The translations under genes and the position numbers were made by a program. A stretch of DNA of 64,000 bases from positions 1,550,001 to 1,614,000 of the forward strand of contig NZ_CP042968.1 of assembly GCF_001693515.2 (NCBI RefSeq), read 5' to 3'. Positions within the stretch are counted from its first letter, which is position 1, and each line of letters opens with the position of its first letter. This document shows, piece after piece, positions 20,091-30,634 of the stretch. The notes below the pieces were generated by a model. That model was not told where the DNA came from. It did no database searches and worked only from the letters and a program-made list of their open reading frames with translations. Source of the stretch: Bradyrhizobium paxllaeri (GTDB taxonomy: Bacteria; Pseudomonadota; Alphaproteobacteria; Rhizobiales; Xanthobacteraceae).

Positions 20091-20999
20091 AGTCCGCTGT
20101 TTCGCTGCTTGAACAGAATGCGTCTGAATCTGCTTGCAGCCGTGTGTTGCGCTAGAACTCAGCCTTCATGCATTTCCACGAACACTATGCGACATCCGCC
20201 GAGGCAGACAACTCAATTTATGAGCGAGCAAGACATGGCCGATTTCTGCCCGGCGCGAAGCTTTGATTTGAATTATCGGACAAGCCTTCACGCTGGTCGA
20301 ATGAGCAACGATTGCGCTGCAGGGTTTCCAGGGGATGTGAGGCGTCGGAAGATTTGGCACGAGCCGTACATTACAGCGTGGTCTATTTCGGTTATGGCAT
20401 CTGCTGCGCTGGCAAGGGAAACAGAGACTTATCGATCGTATGATCGAGTCAGGGCGGAGCAGGGATTCATGGGGCACTTGGACCGGAACGATCCTGAGGG
20501 AGCTTTCAGCCACGACGTGTCCGGATAATCACGTTGACGTGCATTCGGATATGGCGATGCGTTCATGCCCGGCGGCGTGCATATGGCCAGCGTGCGGCGC
20601 AGTGATTTTCCACGTCATAGTGAAGACGGTTGCGAACACGCCTCCCGGGCGACGGCAGAAGCCGTCGAGCTTCAGCGTCGATTAGGTCCTGTCGGAGATG
20701 TCGAATGCGCATGGCGGTTGAAGACCGAGCAACGCCGGTCGGCGGAAATACCGGCCGGCGGTCGACAATCATACCGGAGGGAGCGACAAGCCCACTGAGG
20801 TTGTTGGAAGTCGCGCGAGCCGCCGCCCGTTCGCCGAGGCAGGCTCGGGCTGGGGGGCCTGCCTTCATGGGAGGAGGAGGCGCTCGGACACCGGCTCGCG
20901 CTTGCCGATTGTGCCCGCCGACAGGACCGGATTCGTCGCCGGAAGACTTTGACAAGTCCTCGATTTATCCTTCAGGCGGCCTTGATACGCCGGATCGGC
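20091..20999. other. Gene-poor 0.9-kb region, no recognisable gene
   Basis: No open frame here has a recognisable product or good codon usage, and base composition from about 20100 to 20560 is visibly more AT-rich than the neighbours. Short frames exist on both strands (for example 20166-20513 minus and 20565-20798 plus) but lack ribosome-binding sites and family resemblance. The stretch may be decayed sequence. It holds the promoter of the AraC gene at its left end. Confidence 0.5.
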
Positions 21000-21803
21000 C
21001 TATCCAAGCCGCAGTACCGTATCGATGGCGGCCGCAAACCCGTCGTGCTCGTTGCTGTCGGAGACATGCGTCGTGCGCTGCTTGATGCTGTCGGCCGCGT
21101 TGCCCATCGCAAACGAAACGCCGCTCCTGGCAAACATCGGCAGGTCGTTTTCCATGTCGCCGATGGTCGCGACCGCTGCGGGCGAAATGCCGAGGCGCCT
21201 GATCATGGCGTCCACGAAGGTGCCTTTGTCGTGGCCGGGCGGCGTGACGTCGAGATAGTAGGTCTGCGAACGCACCGCGGTCGCCTCAAGACCCACCGCC
21301 TCCCTCATGGCCACTTCGCAACGCTGCAGCAGCGCCGGGTCCGAACTGGCGCCGACGATCTTGCAGGCCTCCGCAAGATGCGGCGTGAAGTCGGTGACGA
21401 TGGTCGGGTCGGCCTTGATGGCTCGTTTCTCGTGCGGGACATACTCGCCGTCGGGATTGCGCGTGTACCAACGTTCGTTGCTGAACAGCCAGATATCGAC
21501 GCCGAACGCATTGAGCACGTCGAGGCTGCGCTGCGCCACTGCAGGCGGAATCAGGTGCTGCTCGATCGGCTTGAGCCTGTTATCGACGATCGAGCTGCCG
21601 TTGAAGGCGCCGATCGGAAGCGTGATCGAAAGCGGATCGATCAGAAAACCCATGCCGATGGTCGGCCGGCTCGAGACGATGGTGAAGCCGACGCCGGCCG
21701 CATGCAGCTTGCGCACGGCAGCCTTTGCGCCCTCGGTCAGGATCTTGTCGTGCGTCAACAGGGTGCCGTCGACGTCGGAAACAACGAGTGCGATTCGGGT
21801 CAT
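21000..21803 (-). CDS. HAD-superfamily phosphatase, Cof type
   Basis: A 267-residue hydrolase of the Cof/HAD-IIB group, which dephosphorylates sugar phosphates and related metabolites. Motif I is VSDVDGTLL (nucleophile Asp9, acid Asp11), motif II TIVSSRP, a cap domain occupies about 85-190, and motifs III/IV are DKGTF (Lys) and IGDMENDLPMF. It is the last gene of the leftward tal-pgi/gnd/zwf/pgl/gluconokinase operon and overlaps the kinase gene by 4 bp (ATGA), so its substrate is plausibly a sugar phosphate of that pathway (inference). Confidence 0.9.
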   Translation of the reverse strand: MTRIALVVSDVDGTLLTHDKILTEGAKAAVRKLHAAGVGFTIVSSRPTIGMGFLIDPLSITLPIGAFNGSSIVDNRLKPIEQHLIPPAVAQRSLDVLNAFGVDIWLFSNERWYTRNPDGEYVPHEKRAIKADPTIVTDFTPHLAEACKIVGASSDPALLQRCEVAMREAVGLEATAVRSQTYYLDVTPPGHDKGTFVDAMIRRLGISPAAVATIGDMENDLPMFARSGVSFAMGNAADSIKQRTTHVSDSNEHDGFAAAIDTVLRLG

Positions 21804-22321
21804 TGGGAAACCAGGTTCAATTGATTGACGATGTCGTCGACGATTGCCTCGACCGGGGCATCGATCGATACCTTGATCGGATGCTCGTCGGTATCAGGCG
21901 GCTCCAACGTTCTGAACTGGCTGGCGAGCAGGCCCGGCGGCATGAAATGTCCCTTGCGGGCCGCAAGCCGTTCCGCGATCAGCTCCTGCGTTCCCTGGAG
22001 AAAGACGATTCTGACATCGTCGCGCCCGTGCACGAGAACGTCGCGATAGGCGCGCTTCAGCGCCGAGCAGGCGATCACGGCGTGCTCGCCGAACGCTGCG
22101 AGCCGGTCGATCTCGTCGGCGATCGCCTTGAGCCACGGCCAGCGGTCTTCGTCGGTCAGCGGATGGCCGGCGCTCATCTTCGCAACATTGGCCGGCGGGT
22201 GAAAGCGGTCGCCGTCCTCGTAGCGCCAGCCGAGGCGTTTGGCGAGATGATCGGCGATGGTGCTCTTGCCCGAGCCGGAAACGCCCATCACCACCAGCGC
22301 GCAAAGAGTCCTGTCGCTCAA
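21800..22321 (-). CDS. Gluconokinase (TTG start)
   Basis: Phosphorylates gluconate to 6-phosphogluconate with ATP, feeding Gnd. The P-loop is MGVSGSGKST, followed by EDGDRFHPPANVAKMSAGHPLTDEDRWPWL (in two conserved blocks) and CSALKRAYRD, characteristic of GntK/IdnK enzymes. The TTG at 22321 is chosen: it shares bases with the pgl stop codon (TTGA), has GGAGG 7 nt upstream and supplies the first beta strand (LCALVV) before the P-loop. The ATG at 22288 would remove that strand. The protein has 173 residues, normal for the family. It is translationally coupled to pgl. Confidence 0.9.
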   Translation of the reverse strand: MSDRTLCALVVMGVSGSGKSTIADHLAKRLGWRYEDGDRFHPPANVAKMSAGHPLTDEDRWPWLKAIADEIDRLAAFGEHAVIACSALKRAYRDVLVHGRDDVRIVFLQGTQELIAERLAARKGHFMPPGLLASQFRTLEPPDTDEHPIKVSIDAPVEAIVDDIVNQLNLVSQ

Positions 22322-23067
22322 CCAAAATCCTCCGGAAGCGCGTCCCGGTCGACCAGCCAGATCGTCTCGCCGGTGGATCGCGCGCGGTTGGCGGGCAGGT
22401 TCTCGCCTGCGAACAACCGCGTCAAGATCGCGCGCTTGGCTCCGCCTGCAACCTCGAACAACATTTCGCGGCAGGAGGCAAGGGTGAGCAGCGTAAGCGT
22501 GATCCGCGGGACGAATGGTTCGACATTCGCCTTGGGCACGCCGACGACCCAGCGCACGGTCTCGTCGAGCGCGGGATCGCCGGGAAACAGCGACGCGGTA
22601 TGGCCGTCGGGACCTATGCCCATCAACACGAGATCGAACAGGGGGTAGGCTGGATCGAGCATGTCTGCGCCATAGAACGATCGCAGCTCCTGTTCGTAGA
22701 GCGCGGCGCATCGGTCGGGGTCGGCCGGGTCGGCGGTCGCCGTTGGAATCGGATGGATATTGGCCGCCGGCGCGCATCGGTCCAGGAAGGCCGCTCGCGC
22801 CATGCCCATGTTATTGAGCGGGTCGTCCGCCGGCACGAAGCGCTCGTCGCCGATGAACCAGTGCACGCGCTGCCATGGAATCCGGCTTCGATACGCATCG
22901 GTCGCCAGCAACTGATAGAGCTGCTTCGGGCTTGATCCGCCGGTCAGGCAAATCGCCACGCGGCCGTTGTTGGCGGCTATTCGGGCGAGAAGGCGTTCGG
23001 CGGCGGCCTTTGCGAGTTCGGCCGGATCGGCGACCGCAACGACATGGCGATTGTCTTCCGCCGTCAT
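22318..23067 (-). CDS. pgl: 6-phosphogluconolactonase (Pgl)
   Basis: Hydrolyses 6-phosphogluconolactone to 6-phosphogluconate, the second step of the oxidative pentose phosphate pathway. The 249 residues belong to the NagB/DevB-like family: CLTGGSSPKQLYQLL binds phosphate, VHWFIGDERFVPADDPLNN is the signature of the family and MGIGPDGHTASLFPG is conserved in the active site. It starts 3 bp after the zwf stop codon and overlaps the gluconokinase start. Confidence 0.95.
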   Translation of the reverse strand: MTAEDNRHVVAVADPAELAKAAAERLLARIAANNGRVAICLTGGSSPKQLYQLLATDAYRSRIPWQRVHWFIGDERFVPADDPLNNMGMARAAFLDRCAPAANIHPIPTATADPADPDRCAALYEQELRSFYGADMLDPAYPLFDLVLMGIGPDGHTASLFPGDPALDETVRWVVGVPKANVEPFVPRITLTLLTLASCREMLFEVAGGAKRAILTRLFAGENLPANRARSTGETIWLVDRDALPEDFG

Positions 23068-23070
23068 CGC

Positions 23071-24582
<1,512 letters not shown>

Positions 24583-24588
24583 GACAGC

Positions 24589-25584
24589 CTACGCCTTCGT
24601 ATCAGGTTTCTTCGGCGGCTCCTTGTGGCCGCCGAAACCGGCCCGCATTGCCGAGAGGATCTTTTCCGCAAAGGTGTGATCCTTGCGCGAACGGAAGCGC
24701 GCGTAGAGCGCCGCCGTCAGCACTTCCGCCGGCACCGCTTCGTCGATCGCGGCGTTGACGGTCCAGCGACCTTCGCCGGAATCTTCCACGAAGCCGGAGT
24801 AATTATCCAGCGTCTGGTTTTCCGCGAGTGCGGAGGAGGTGAGATCGAGCAGCCAGGACGGAATGACGCTGCCGCGCCGCCACACCTCGGCAATATCGGC
24901 GATGTTCATGTCGAAGCGATGCTCCGGCGGCAAGGCTTCGATGTTGGCGTTCTTGAGGATGTCAAAACCCTCGGCATAGGCCTGCATCAGGCCGTATTCG
25001 ATGCCGTTGTGGATCATCTTGACGAAATGTCCGGCGCCGGAAGGGCCGGCGTGGATATAGCCCTGCTCGACGCGTGGGTCGCGGCCCTCGCGGCCCGGTG
25101 TGCGCGGAATGTCGCCGGCGCCCGGCGCCAGTGTTTTGAAGATCGGGTCGAGCCGGTCGACAACGGCCTTGTCGCCGCCGATCATCATGCAATAGCCGCG
25201 TTCGATGCCCCAGACGCCGCCACTGGTCCCGACGTCGAGATAGTGCAAGCCTTTCTCCTTCAGCGCCGCGCCGCGGCGGACGTCGTCCTGCCAGAACGTG
25301 TTGCCGCCGTCGATGATGACGTCGCCAGGCTGCATCAGCTTGGCGAGCGCCTCGATGGTCGCCTCGGTGATCTTGCCGGCCGGCAGCATCACCCAGGCGG
25401 TGCGCGGCTTCTCCAGTTTTGCCACGAACGCTTCCAGCGTTTCCGCGCCGGTTGCGCCTTCGCCGGCAAGTGCGGCGACCGCCTTGGCATCCTTGTCGTA
25501 GACCACGGCGGTGTGGCCGTTCTTCATCAACCGGCGGACGATGTTGCCGCCCATCCGGCCGAGACCGATCATGCCGAGTTGCAT
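24589..25584 (-). CDS. gnd: 6-phosphogluconate dehydrogenase, decarboxylating, short type (Gnd)
   Basis: Oxidative decarboxylation of 6-phosphogluconate to ribulose 5-phosphate. With 331 residues it belongs to the short (GntZ/YqeC-like) form rather than the roughly 470-residue enzyme. The Rossmann motif is [13 protein letters not shown], with Asp30-type acceptor [10 protein letters not shown] that suggests NAD+ preference (inference). [19 protein letters not shown] and [22 protein letters not shown] are the substrate and catalytic motifs (Lys and His/Asn). It starts 9 bp after the tal-pgi stop codon. Confidence 0.94.
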   Translation of the reverse strand: MQLGMIGLGRMGGNIVRRLMKNGHTAVVYDKDAKAVAALAGEGATGAETLEAFVAKLEKPRTAWVMLPAGKITEATIEALAKLMQPGDVIIDGGNTFWQDDVRRGAALKEKGLHYLDVGTSGGVWGIERGYCMMIGGDKAVVDRLDPIFKTLAPGAGDIPRTPGREGRDPRVEQGYIHAGPSGAGHFVKMIHNGIEYGLMQAYAEGFDILKNANIEALPPEHRFDMNIADIAEVWRRGSVIPSWLLDLTSSALAENQTLDNYSGFVEDSGEGRWTVNAAIDEAVPAEVLTAALYARFRSRKDHTFAEKILSAMRAGFGGHKEPPKKPDTKA

Positions 25585-25593
25585 CTGACTTTC

Positions 25594-28440
25594 CTAACTG
25601 AGCGCTTCCGAAATTGCGGCATCGAGTGCGGCCAGTCCCGGCCCGAGGCTGCCCTTGAGGTGGACGCGCAGCGCGCGCCGGCCGCGCTCGGTGAGCACGT
25701 CGAAATCGCCGCGCGCCTGCGCCGCCTTGATGATGCCGAAGCTCGCTTTCTGTCCGGGCACCGGCAAATCCTCGGTATCGTCGGCCGTGATCTGCAGGAA
25801 CACGCCGCTGTCGGGGCCGCCCTTGTAGGCCTGACCGGTCGAGTGCAGGAAGCGCGGGCCGAATTCGGCGCAGGTCGCCAGATGATGCGTGTCGCGCACC
25901 GCAAGCCGCATCTTCTGCAGCGAGCCGATCGTGCCGGGATTGCGCGCGATATAGGCGAGCAGGGCGACGTAGTCGCCGCTGTCCGCGCGCGAAAGCTGAG
26001 CTTTGATCCAGGAGCCGAGCGTGCCATCGGCACCGGCCTTGCGCAGCTCGGCCGCATTTTGCTCGTCGGTATAGAGATCGGCCTCGTCGGTCGAAATGAC
26101 AGGCTTCTCCGCCGGGAGCGAACCGGTCTTTTCGAACGCGCCGGTCAGTTCCCGCGTCTTGATCTTCGCCGCTTCCACGTCGGGCTGGTTGAACGGATTG
26201 ATGCCGAGGATCGCGCCAGCCACGGCGGTCGCCATCTCGAACCGGAAAAATTCCTGGCCGATATGGTCGATCGATTTCATGACGATGCGGGCCACGGGAT
26301 GTCCGGCCGTTTCCAACGCCTTGAGCCGGTCGTCATGCGAGGCGTCGTCCTCGCCTTCGGTCCTGATATCGATGAAGAAGCGGTCGTTGCCGTAGAGCGA
26401 GGGAGCACCGAGCGGCTCGCCGTCGATCGGGATCAGCCCCTTGCCCTCCTTGCCGGTGGATTCGGCGATCAACTGCTCGGCCCAGGCGCCGAAATCGGCG
26501 ACCTTTTCCGACGAGGTAATGGTCACCTTGTCACGGCCTTCGAGGCCGGCCAGACCCATCGCGAGCCCAAGCTGCACGCCCGGGTTTTCATGCGGCGGCA
26601 CGTCGGCGCCGCAGGAGCGCACCATCGCGAGCGTATGCTCGATCAGGCTGCGCACGTCGATGCCGGCGGCGGCCGCCGGCACCAGGCCGAACGGCGACAG
26701 CACCGAATAGCGTCCGCCGATCGCGGGATCGCCGTGGAAGATACGGGCAAAGCCTTGGCTGATCGCATTCTTCTCCAGCGACGAGCCGGGATCGGTCACG
26801 GCCACGAAGCGATGGCCGGCCTTGTCCTTGCCGACCGTCCTGGCGACGCGATCGAAGAAGTAATCCTTCATCACGTTCGGCTCGGTGGTGCCGCCGGATT
26901 TGCTGGAGACGATGAAGAGCGTGTGGGCGAGATCGACGGTGTCTTCCATCGCGCGCACCTGCGCAGGATCGGTGGAATCAAGCACGTGCAGTTTCGGAAA
27001 GCCGGACTTCTTGGGGAAGGTTTCCGCCAGCACCTCCGGCCCGAGGCTCGATCCGCCCATGCCGAGCACGACGACGTCGCTGAATTTCTGGCCCTTCACG
27101 CGCCGGGCAAAATCCTCGTAATTGGCGACGTCGGCTGTGGCGGGGCTGTCGAGCCAGCCCAGCCATTTATTCTCATCCTCGCCGGTCCAGACCGATTTGT
27201 CCTTCTGCCACAGCCTTCGGATTTTGGCCGATGCGCGCCAGTCCTCGGTGCTCTTCTCGACGGCCTTTCGGATGCCATCGCCGAGCGCGAGTTGCTGGTG
27301 GTCGATGCCGCCGCCGAGAGAGGCGGCGCGCTTGTTCGCGACCGCGCCATAGAGCTTGTCGGCGGCGTCAGCGAACAGCTTGACGCCGTCCGTGACCAGT
27401 TCGGCGGTGATGTCGTCGAGCGAGATGCCGGATTTTTCGAGCTCTTCGAGCACGCGCTGCGCGTCCTCGATATTTTCTTCCAGACTGTCGCGCAGCTTGC
27501 CGTGGTCGCGGAATGCATCGAGCGTTGCCGGTGGCACCGTGTTGACGGTGTTGGGACCGATCAGCTCCTCGACATACAGCACATCGCTGTAGTCCTTGTT
27601 CTTGGTGCCGGTGGAGGCCCACAGCAGCCGCTGCGGCTTGGCGCCCTTGGCGGCAAGCTTCTCCCAGCGGGGGCCTGCGAACAGCCCCTTGTAGTCCTGA
27701 TAGGCGAGCTTGGCGTTGGCGATGGCGACCTTGCCCTTCAGCGCGCTCAGCCGCTCCTTCTCGCTGGGGTCATTGGCCCTGGCGATCTTCTCGTTGAGCT
27801 GCTTGTCGACGGCGGTATCGATGCGGCTGACGAAGAAAGATGCGACGCTGGCGACGTGAGAGGGATCGCCGCCCTTGGCCACGTAGTGTTCCAGGCCCGC
27901 GATATAGGCTTCTGCCACCTCGCGATAGACGTCCTGCGAGAACAGCAGCGTGATGTTGATGCTGATGCCTTCGCCGATCAGATGCTCGATCGCGGGCAGG
28001 CCTTCCGGTGTTGCCGGCACCTTCACCATCAGGTTCTGCCGATTGACGTCCTTCCAGAGCCGCTCGGCCTCGGCGATCGTTCCCTTGGTGTCCATCGCCA
28101 GATAGGGCGAGACCTCGAGGCTGACAAAACCGTCACCGCCGTCCAGGCTGTCATAAACCGGCCGCAGCACGTCGGCGGCGTTCTGGATGTCCTCGATCGC
28201 CACCGCCTCGAACAGGTCGGCGACCGGGCGGTCGCCCGCCTTCAGGGCATGGCTGATCGCGCCGTCATATTCGTCCGAACTGCCGATCGCCTTTTCGAAG
28301 ATCGAGGGGTTCGACGTCACGCCCTTGACGCCGTCGGTGTCGATCAGCGCCTTGAGGTCGCCCTTGGCGACGAAGCCACGGGCGAGGAAGTCCAGCCAGA
28401 CGGCCTGGCCATGGTTTTCGAGTGATTTGACGGGATTCAT
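25594..28440 (-). CDS. Bifunctional transaldolase / glucose-6-phosphate isomerase
   Basis: A 948-residue fusion. Residues 1-370 are transaldolase, moving a dihydroxyacetone unit between sugar phosphates: GVTSNPSIFEKAIG, Schiff-base lysine in LMVKVPATPEGLPAI and LLWASTGTKNKDY. Residues about 400-940 are phosphoglucose isomerase: VVLGMGGSSLGPEVLAE, VSSKSGGTTEPNVMKDYFF and GGRYSVLSPFGLVPAAAAG. The fusion links glycolytic and pentose phosphate hexose pools in one polypeptide and heads the operon with gnd, zwf, pgl, gluconokinase and a phosphatase. Such fusions are known in several rhizobial and cyanobacterial/actinobacterial genomes. Confidence 0.95.
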   Translation of the reverse strand: MNPVKSLENHGQAVWLDFLARGFVAKGDLKALIDTDGVKGVTSNPSIFEKAIGSSDEYDGAISHALKAGDRPVADLFEAVAIEDIQNAADVLRPVYDSLDGGDGFVSLEVSPYLAMDTKGTIAEAERLWKDVNRQNLMVKVPATPEGLPAIEHLIGEGISINITLLFSQDVYREVAEAYIAGLEHYVAKGGDPSHVASVASFFVSRIDTAVDKQLNEKIARANDPSEKERLSALKGKVAIANAKLAYQDYKGLFAGPRWEKLAAKGAKPQRLLWASTGTKNKDYSDVLYVEELIGPNTVNTVPPATLDAFRDHGKLRDSLEENIEDAQRVLEELEKSGISLDDITAELVTDGVKLFADAADKLYGAVANKRAASLGGGIDHQQLALGDGIRKAVEKSTEDWRASAKIRRLWQKDKSVWTGEDENKWLGWLDSPATADVANYEDFARRVKGQKFSDVVVLGMGGSSLGPEVLAETFPKKSGFPKLHVLDSTDPAQVRAMEDTVDLAHTLFIVSSKSGGTTEPNVMKDYFFDRVARTVGKDKAGHRFVAVTDPGSSLEKNAISQGFARIFHGDPAIGGRYSVLSPFGLVPAAAAGIDVRSLIEHTLAMVRSCGADVPPHENPGVQLGLAMGLAGLEGRDKVTITSSEKVADFGAWAEQLIAESTGKEGKGLIPIDGEPLGAPSLYGNDRFFIDIRTEGEDDASHDDRLKALETAGHPVARIVMKSIDHIGQEFFRFEMATAVAGAILGINPFNQPDVEAAKIKTRELTGAFEKTGSLPAEKPVISTDEADLYTDEQNAAELRKAGADGTLGSWIKAQLSRADSGDYVALLAYIARNPGTIGSLQKMRLAVRDTHHLATCAEFGPRFLHSTGQAYKGGPDSGVFLQITADDTEDLPVPGQKASFGIIKAAQARGDFDVLTERGRRALRVHLKGSLGPGLAALDAAISEALS

Positions 28441-28571
28441 GGTGCCTGTTCTGTTTGCGCGGTCTGTTTTTGGGTTTCTGGCAGCTTTCGGGGGCAGGGC
28501 CGGAAAGTCAATATTTGGTTGGGCTTGCGGTCGGATGGGGGAGGTTTCCCTGCGATATTAACGCCATTGGC

Positions 28572-28628
28572 ACCGGTTCGATCCCGTAAAATGGCCGGTC
28601 TCGATGCCGGCTGGCGGGTCGAACCGGT
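28572..28628. promoter_or_regulatory. 10-bp inverted repeat upstream of a small secreted-protein gene
   Basis: ACCGGTTCGA (28572-28581) and its exact complement (28619-28628) are 37 nt apart, between the divergent tal-pgi and 28683 genes. They could be paired operator half-sites or the stem of a leader hairpin. No regulator is assigned. Confidence 0.35.
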
Positions 28629-28682
28629 TGTCGAAATGGCGACACCAACGGGCACAAGCACGAAGTTGTGAAGGAGCCCGTC

Positions 28683-28946
28683 ATGAGCCGTTGTTTTTCG
28701 TCTCGCACCTGCCTCGTGCTTTTGGCCGGCCTGCTCGCCTTCGGCCCGCGCGCAGCGGAAGCCGCCGGCGCCGGCGTGCATTTGAGGGTTCATGCGCAAA
28801 ACATTCCGCGGGCGGTTGCTGGGGGACACAACTCGCATGTCGGGGTGGGAGCGGGCGCGCAGACGCCATCGCGACTGCATCCGAACACAAGAGGCATTCA
28901 ACTCGATGGCGCGGGCGAAAGTGCGGCGACCAGATCGCTCAAATGA
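28683..28946 (+). CDS. Small exported protein of unknown function
   Basis: An 87-residue frame starting MSRCFSSRTCLVLLAGLLAFGP and continuing to AAEA, which looks like a Sec signal peptide cleaved near residue 26. The mature part is about 60 residues, rich in Gly, His and Ala, with no Cys and no family I recognise. ATG 28683 is preceded by GAAGGAG at good spacing; an in-frame GTG at 28668 would add five residues and is less likely. It could be a periplasmic peptide; a spurious frame is possible but the signal sequence and ribosome-binding site argue for a gene. Confidence 0.5.
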   Translation: MSRCFSSRTCLVLLAGLLAFGPRAAEAAGAGVHLRVHAQNIPRAVAGGHNSHVGVGAGAQTPSRLHPNTRGIQLDGAGESAATRSLK

Positions 28947-28984
28947 GCGGTCGACGTGAAACATTCACGTCAATCGGCAACGCC

Positions 28985-29431
28985 TCATGGTCGCAGGTAA
29001 AGATAGCCTTGCGATTGCAGCTCGGCGATCCGCACCACGCCGCCGCGGTCGTCGGCGATAAAACCCGGCAACAAATCCGTCAGCGTGACATTCTGCGACT
29101 TCATGGTGTTGCCGCAGACAGCGAATTCGATTCCGGCTTTGTTGAAGTGGCCGACGCGCCGGGAAATGTCTGGATTGACGGAAGCGGAGTGAAACGCCCG
29201 CAACGCCTGGCCGTGAACCACCAGCGCGATCGTGACGTGATCGGGGCCGCCGACACCGTTGAGATGGTTCTGGATGTTGCTCAGAACGAAGTTCACCTTG
29301 TCGAGATCGTTGAGGTGATACACCACCTTCAATTTTGTTGAAGGCGCTTCGGCAGCGGTGTTTGCGCGAGAGGCAGCAAAGACTGCACTGAACGCCGAAA
29401 CCGCGCCCCACAGCATGTTGCGTCGATGCAT
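28985..29431 (-). CDS. Exported DsrE-family protein
   Basis: A 148-residue protein of the DsrE/DsrF-like fold, a group that includes sulfur-relay and other small-molecule-binding proteins. MHRRNMLWGAVSAFSAVFAA forms an N-terminal signal with a twin-arginine-like RR pair. The mature part has KVVYHLNDLDKVNFVLSNIQNHL, VALVVHGQAL-like sequence (IALVVHGQALRAF) and a conserved Cys in FAVCGNTM, the position that is redox-active in DsrE. The start at 29431 has GGAAGGA upstream; an upstream ATG at 29452 sits in a duplicated copy of the same start region. It stands alone. Confidence 0.82.
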   Translation of the reverse strand: MHRRNMLWGAVSAFSAVFAASRANTAAEAPSTKLKVVYHLNDLDKVNFVLSNIQNHLNGVGGPDHVTIALVVHGQALRAFHSASVNPDISRRVGHFNKAGIEFAVCGNTMKSQNVTLTDLLPGFIADDRGGVVRIAELQSQGYLYLRP

Positions 29432-29465
29432 AACGTCCTTCCAACGTAACATGACGTCGTTCCAG

Positions 29466-29526
29466 CCTAAGTGGTGTGGTTCACAAACCTAAGTAGGTGG
29501 TTCACCAACTTATGTAGAGTGGCTCA
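29466..29526. repeat. Three imperfect 17-18-bp direct repeats
   Basis: Copies at 29466-29483, 29488-29504 and 29509-29526 share the pattern C(C/T)TAaGT-GTGG(T/C)TCA, spaced 21-22 bp, about two helical turns. They lie between the DsrE-like gene and the end of the next leftward gene; the third copy covers that gene's stop codon. Their position upstream of the DsrE-like gene would suit a regulator array. Confidence 0.55.
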
Positions 29527-30129
29527 CTTGTGCCTGAGTGCCGCAAGCTCCTTGCGATCGGTCACCAAGTCGGAGCATTCGTGCAGATCGGCGCGATCAA
29601 CGCGGAAAATCTTGTCGTCGGCACCGGCCGCCAGATCGTCGCTGGCGTCTTCGTCGGCCTTGTTGCGCTCCCAGGCTCTGATGCGCTCAAGCCGGATCAG
29701 CGCGGATCGCGCATCCTTCATCGCCACCTCGATGCCGCCGCCTTCGCAATCGACGCCGCAGCCGAGCCGAATTTCACCGCCGCTGTTTTCGGCGGCAATG
29801 TGACTGCAAGAGCCGCTGGAATCGAAGTTGCCGGCGCGGTGGCGATACTTGAAGCCAAGGCGGAAGGAATAGTTGACGATCTTGTCCTCCGGCGCTTCTT
29901 CGGCTGTCACCAGCAGCTTCATCGCGCTGACTTTCTGCCTGGGGTGCTGCGCCAGATGGCTGGCGTCATAACGACGCACGAAGCAGGCATAGGCCTTGTG
30001 GCTGAGCGGCCCGCTGAACATCTTGATATTGAAGGTGGCGGCTTTCGCCTTGTCGACCGCCTCCTGGGCGAGAGAGGCATTGGCTCCGACGAGGGAGGCA
30101 ACAGCTGCGACGATCCAGACGAATTTCAT
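29524..30129 (-). CDS. Exported hypothetical protein
   Basis: A 201-residue protein with a clear signal peptide (MKFVWIVAAVASLVGANASLA, cleavage near AQEA). The mature part has YACFVRRYDASHLAQHP, a central SYSFRLGFKYR-like strand region and Cys pairs (SGSCSH, LGCGVDCEGGG), with acidic stretches near the C terminus (KADEDASDDLAAGADD). The Cys pairs suggest disulphides in the periplasm. I recognise no domain. The start codon lacks competition from other in-frame starts. It is leftward and about 70 bp from the DsrE-like gene. Confidence 0.7.
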   Translation of the reverse strand: MKFVWIVAAVASLVGANASLAQEAVDKAKAATFNIKMFSGPLSHKAYACFVRRYDASHLAQHPRQKVSAMKLLVTAEEAPEDKIVNYSFRLGFKYRHRAGNFDSSGSCSHIAAENSGGEIRLGCGVDCEGGGIEVAMKDARSALIRLERIRAWERNKADEDASDDLAAGADDKIFRVDRADLHECSDLVTDRKELAALRHK

Positions 30130-30634
30130 GGCAGACTCGGATTAAACGCGCGGCACCGTACTTTAGTTGCAGTTGGCACGGGGCGCGTTCAACGCCCCGG
30201 CCCGCGAAATGAACGGGTGTTAATCTTGGCCCTTTCGCGACTGGCCGGCCTGCCGAAGGTGACAAAAGGCCACCGTTCTCGCACCTTTGGGCCGCCTGGA
30301 ATCCGGATTTTCTCCGCTTTGCTGCTTCAGACTGCCAAAGCCGTCGCCGATTCGAGCAGTGCAGTGCGCAGAATCGTTAAAAAACCCCTTACCTCCCGCT
30401 CGGTATTAGCCCGGTGCAAAATGTTGCCGCGCGGATACAACGGGAGCGAAATGGACCCGTATCTTTACGAGGCTGAGCCGCTTAGCACGACTATTGCATT
30501 GCATTGTGATCTGGCTCGCGTGTCCAATCAGTGCAGGTGCTTATGGTGATTCGCGAGACGGAAGCTGTGACGCTCCGCTACTGGAACCCGACGGTGCGTC
30601 CGGCATTTATCAGGTGACCATGGAGAGACGGATC
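30130..30634. other. 505-bp intergenic region upstream of prkA
   Basis: Holds the promoters of the divergent 30129 gene and prkA. Near the left end CGGGGCG (30179-30185) pairs with CGCCCCG (30193-30199) around a 7-nt loop. An open frame continues upstream of prkA from 30494 but has no ribosome-binding site. I found no EcfG or sigma-54 consensus here, and no RNA gene. Confidence 0.5.

Noticed and set aside
20565..20800. Possible degenerate DUF6894 gene
   Set aside because: Short stretches (RMAVED and a strand-like start) vaguely resemble the family but lie in different frames; the likeness is too weak to call.
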